Source: Candidatus Merdisoma merdipullorum (GTDB lineage: Bacteria > Bacillota > Clostridia > Lachnospirales > Lachnospiraceae). From it: a stretch of DNA of 55,991 bases. Of the stretch, positions 53,425 through 55,991 are shown piece after piece. The stretch is taken from assembly GCA_018715645.1 (NCBI GenBank), contig DVLE01000060.1, positions 1 to 55,991 on the forward strand, given 5' to 3'. Made by a program: the position numbers and the translations under genes. The notes beneath the pieces were generated by a model. That model searched no databases and had not been told where the DNA came from. It saw nothing but the letters and a program-made list of their open reading frames with translations. Each line of letters starts with the position of its first letter. The first letter of the stretch is position 1.

Positions 53425-55029
53425 ATGGAGCAAATCTTTTTTAATGGAAATATTATAACGATGGATGAGGCTTGTCCTTACGTGGAAGCCGTTTACATTG
53501 CGGATGGCAGGATCAGAAAACGTGGAAGCAGTCAGGAGATCCTGGCTTTGAAAAAAGAGAAGACGGTATGTACAGACTTGGCCGGAAAAACCATGCTGCC
53601 CGGCTTTATCGATGGACACAGTCATTTTACAGGACTGGCAAACTCGCTGTCCCAGTGCGATCTGTCAGACGCGGCAGACTTTGATGAAATTATTGCCAAA
53701 ATGAAGGTGTTTATAGAAGAAAACCAGATTCCTGAAGGAGAATGGGTAGCCGGATCGAACTACGACCACAATTTTCTGAAGGAGAAGGTTCATCCTGACA
53801 GACATGTGCTGGACAGAATATCGGAGAATCATCCGATTGTGATTGTTCACGCATCTTCTCATATGGGCGTGGCCAATACAAATGCGCTGAGATGCCAGAA
53901 GTTGACGGCTGCTCAGCCGGATCCGGAAGGAGGCCATTACGGGCGCGAGGCCGGAACCGGAGAACTGAGTGGATATATGGAAGAAAATGCGTTTATATCC
54001 TTTCAGAATCAGATGCCTATGATTAGCATGGACAGGCTCATGAACCTTATGAAAAAAGCACAGCAGATCTATGCTTCTTACGGGATTACGACTGTTCAGG
54101 AGGGAATGGTATCAAAGCCATTGTTCCAGATTTTGCAGCAGGCGAAGAAGAATGAGATTTTTTATCTGGACTTGGTGGAATATCTGGACCTGGAAACCTG
54201 CGCGGAGCTTTTTGAAGAACAGAAGAAAAGCTGGAAGGGATATGAGAACCATGTAAAGATCGGGGGCTTTAAAATGTTTCTTGACGGTTCGCCACAGGGA
54301 CGGACCGCCTGGATGAAAGAGCCTTACGAAAATGCGCCGGATGGATACTGCGGTTATCCGATAAAGACTGACGAGAAAGTATATGGCCTCATTTTGACCG
54401 CGCTTCAAAAAGGAGCTCAGCTTCTCACCCATTGCAATGGAGACGCGGCGGCAGAGCAGCTCGTTACTCAGTTTGAAAAAGTACACAGAGAATATCCGGA
54501 GTATCCGCTGAACCGTCCTGTCATGATTCATGCTCAGCTTGTCCAGGAACCGGAACTGATGCGGATGAAGAAACTCACCATGACACCCAGCTTTTTCGTG
54601 GCGCATACCTGGTATTGGGGAGATATTCATATTGAAAACTTCGGAAAAGAAAGAGCGGACAGAATCTCTCCCGCCGGTACAGCGGTACGGCTTGGACTTC
54701 CGTTTACCTTTCACCAGGATAGTCCCGTTCTGAAACCGGATGAGCTGGAAACCGTATGGTGCGCTGTCCGGCGTATCACAAAAAATGGGGTAAAGCTGTC
54801 GGAAGCGGAACGGATCAGTGTATATGAAGCCTTGAAGGCAATGACGGTTAACGGTGCGCTGCAGTATTTTGAAGAAAATGAAAAGGGAAGCGTTGAGGAA
54901 GGCAAACTGGCCGATCTGATAATCCTGGATAAGAATCCTCTGGAGGTTCCTGTTGACGAGATAAAAAATATCAGGGTGCTGGAAACATTTAAGGAAGGAC
55001 GCAGTATTTATAAAAGAAAGAATTTATAA
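53425..55029 (+). CDS. YtcJ-type metal-dependent amidohydrolase
   Basis: Predicted 534 residues. An N-terminal beta part (MEQIFFNGNIITMDEACPYV) is followed by the metal-binding LPGFIDGHSHFTGL near residue 70 and the family's long insert. THCNGDAAAEQLVTQFEKVH holds the next metal His, and TFHQDSPVLKP supplies the late Asp. The C-terminal end ADLIILDKNPLEVP returns to the beta part. It resembles YtcJ/NfdA hydrolases that remove N-acyl or N-formyl groups; the substrate is not known. It has an AAAGGAGGAGG site and stands alone after a 169-base gap. Confidence 0.88.
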   Translation: MEQIFFNGNIITMDEACPYVEAVYIADGRIRKRGSSQEILALKKEKTVCTDLAGKTMLPGFIDGHSHFTGLANSLSQCDLSDAADFDEIIAKMKVFIEENQIPEGEWVAGSNYDHNFLKEKVHPDRHVLDRISENHPIVIVHASSHMGVANTNALRCQKLTAAQPDPEGGHYGREAGTGELSGYMEENAFISFQNQMPMISMDRLMNLMKKAQQIYASYGITTVQEGMVSKPLFQILQQAKKNEIFYLDLVEYLDLETCAELFEEQKKSWKGYENHVKIGGFKMFLDGSPQGRTAWMKEPYENAPDGYCGYPIKTDEKVYGLILTALQKGAQLLTHCNGDAAAEQLVTQFEKVHREYPEYPLNRPVMIHAQLVQEPELMRMKKLTMTPSFFVAHTWYWGDIHIENFGKERADRISPAGTAVRLGLPFTFHQDSPVLKPDELETVWCAVRRITKNGVKLSEAERISVYEALKAMTVNGALQYFEENEKGSVEEGKLADLIILDKNPLEVPVDEIKNIRVLETFKEGRSIYKRKNL

Positions 55030-55178
55030 AAAATACGTATCTTTAATTGACGAGGGCATATTTGGTCAGAGTGAGACGCCGGAACAGCCTCTGCCTGACT
55101 TTTTGTCCCCGGTAGGTCTGGTTTCGGCCTTTTCAGTTAAGGACAGACGATGAGACATATCATAATGCGGAGGAAGAA

Positions 55179-55811
55179 ATGCGGATTTTGTGTATTGGAG
55201 ACAGCAACACCTGGGGGTATAATCCGGGAGTAGGTTTGCGTCATGAAAAAAGGTGGACAAAGCTTCTGGGAGAATGGTTTCTGGAAGACGAGATTATAGA
55301 AGAAGGTCTGTGCGGCCGCACAGCGATTTCTATGGATTTTTCGGAGCCTGAACGCTGCGGTATCAATAGTCTGAAAATGATTCTTACAACACACAAGCCG
55401 GTAGATTTGGTGATTATCATGCTGGGGACGAATGATTTCAAGACGGTATTTCATACAAATGCCAAGCATATCGCGTCAGGGATTAAGGAATATATCAGGA
55501 TTATTAAGAACCCTTATCAATGGGAGAAATTCCATATACCAGAGATTTTAATCGCATCTCCCATAGTATTTCATGAGAGTATTTGTGAAAAGGAGGGGCT
55601 GGCCGGAAATTTCGGAGAATATAGTCTTGAACAGTCAAAGCTTCTGGCGGGTGAACTTGAGAAAGTGTGCAAAGAATATGGAACATATTTTTTAAACGCT
55701 GCAGATATTGCGGAGGCTTCAGAAAAGGACGGAATCCATATGGATGCAGAGAACCACAGAAAGCTGGCCGAAGGGTTCGCGGAAAAAATCCGTGAAATTT
55801 GCAAAAGTTGA
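55179..55811 (+). CDS. SGNH/GDSL-type hydrolase
   Basis: Predicted 210 residues, no signal peptide. The four SGNH blocks are present: GDSNTWG with nucleophile Ser9, Gly46 in GLCGRTA, Asn85 in MLGTNDF, and Asp/His near 184 and 187 in DGIHMDAENH. It should hydrolyse an ester such as acetyl on a sugar; the real substrate is unknown. GGAGG precedes the ATG by a good distance. It lies 149 bases after the amidohydrolase and before the tRNA-Ser promoter. Confidence 0.88.
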   Translation: MRILCIGDSNTWGYNPGVGLRHEKRWTKLLGEWFLEDEIIEEGLCGRTAISMDFSEPERCGINSLKMILTTHKPVDLVIIMLGTNDFKTVFHTNAKHIASGIKEYIRIIKNPYQWEKFHIPEILIASPIVFHESICEKEGLAGNFGEYSLEQSKLLAGELEKVCKEYGTYFLNAADIAEASEKDGIHMDAENHRKLAEGFAEKIREICKS

Positions 55812-55830
55812 AAAGTATGCGAAAAAATTA

Positions 55831-55859
55831 TTGACAAACAAAAAAGCGTTTAGTATAAT
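55831..55859 (+). promoter_or_regulatory. Promoter of tRNA-Ser
   Basis: TTGACA and TATAAT, both consensus, with a 17-base spacer, about 55 bases before the tRNA. Confidence 0.85.
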
Positions 55860-55914
55860 AACCTATGCGTCGCAGGTGACGTAAAAAAGAATATCGTTTG
55901 GAAAACGAACTTCA

Positions 55915-55991
55915 GGAGAAATACTCAAGAGGCTGAAGAGGCGCCCCTGCTAAGGGTGTAGGTCGGGAATACCGGCGCGAGGGTTCAAATC
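55915..55991 (+). tRNA. tRNA-Ser(GCT), cut by the window end
   Basis: The sequence starts GGAGAAATACTCAAGAGGCT, with acceptor and D arms. The anticodon stem CGCCC/GGGTG encloses CTGCTAA, giving anticodon GCT. A long extra arm (GGTCGGGAATACCGGC) and the T-arm start GAGGGTTCAAATC follow, as expected for a class II serine tRNA. The last T-arm bases and the 3' acceptor arm lie beyond the window. Confidence 0.92.

Overview
The window is chromosomal DNA from a low-to-mid GC Firmicute, most likely a Lachnospiraceae (Clostridia) species. The evidence is the order rpmH-rnpA-yidD-yidC-jag-mnmE-mnmG-rsmG on one side and dnaA-dnaN-S4-recF-gyrB-gyrA on the other, the DUF3881 and DUF4446 genes typical of that family, and a PurO plus AICAR-transformylase pair behind a ZTP riboswitch. 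The replication origin lies at about 23.1-24.95 kb. Core genes to its left lie on the minus strand and those to its right on the plus strand, so they are co-oriented with replication.

Region 1 (1-5.0 kb) is accessory. It opens with the 3' half of a tRNA-Arg(CCT), the kind of scar left at an element attachment site. Next comes a TIR-STAND-TPR protein with its own promoter, a candidate immune effector. Then comes a graveyard of mobile-element genes: a sugar isomerase stump, a frameshifted TnpW, a cysteine-rich VLP gene, a relaxase stump and a winged-helix stump. These surround an intact dinJ-yafQ toxin-antitoxin pair.

Region 2 (5.0-11.4 kb) holds a TrmH-type methyltransferase, a LURP-one-like protein, a Zn secondary alcohol dehydrogenase paired with a COG0523 GTPase, a PAS-GGDEF(degenerate)-EAL phosphodiesterase, an array of hairpins and DUF3881. 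Region 3 (11.4-31.9 kb) is the origin core: serS, DUF4446, parB, parA, two perfect parS sites, the tRNA-modification and membrane-insertion genes, dnaA to gyrA, and several DnaA-box clusters. One of these clusters lies 12 kb from dnaA.

Region 4 (31.9-45.3 kb) has a DUF2975/XRE/DUF4173 membrane group followed by one long, tightly overlapping operon. The operon encodes three large polytopic proteins of GT-C type, a GT2 glycosyltransferase, a flippase-like protein, a kinase / HAD phosphatase / nucleotidyltransferase module, an acyltransferase and a DUF5655 protein. Together these look like a pathway for an envelope glycan or glycolipid of unknown structure.

Region 5 (45.3-55.99 kb) holds acetyltransferases, an S66 peptidase, a lipoprotein, an AT-rich orphan gene that may be a PD-(D/E)XK nuclease, an aldo/keto reductase, the ZTP-riboswitch-controlled purO-purH pair, an amidohydrolase, an SGNH hydrolase and the start of tRNA-Ser(GCT). 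No rRNA, CRISPR array or complete insertion sequence was seen. All functional calls come from reading motifs; no database search was run.
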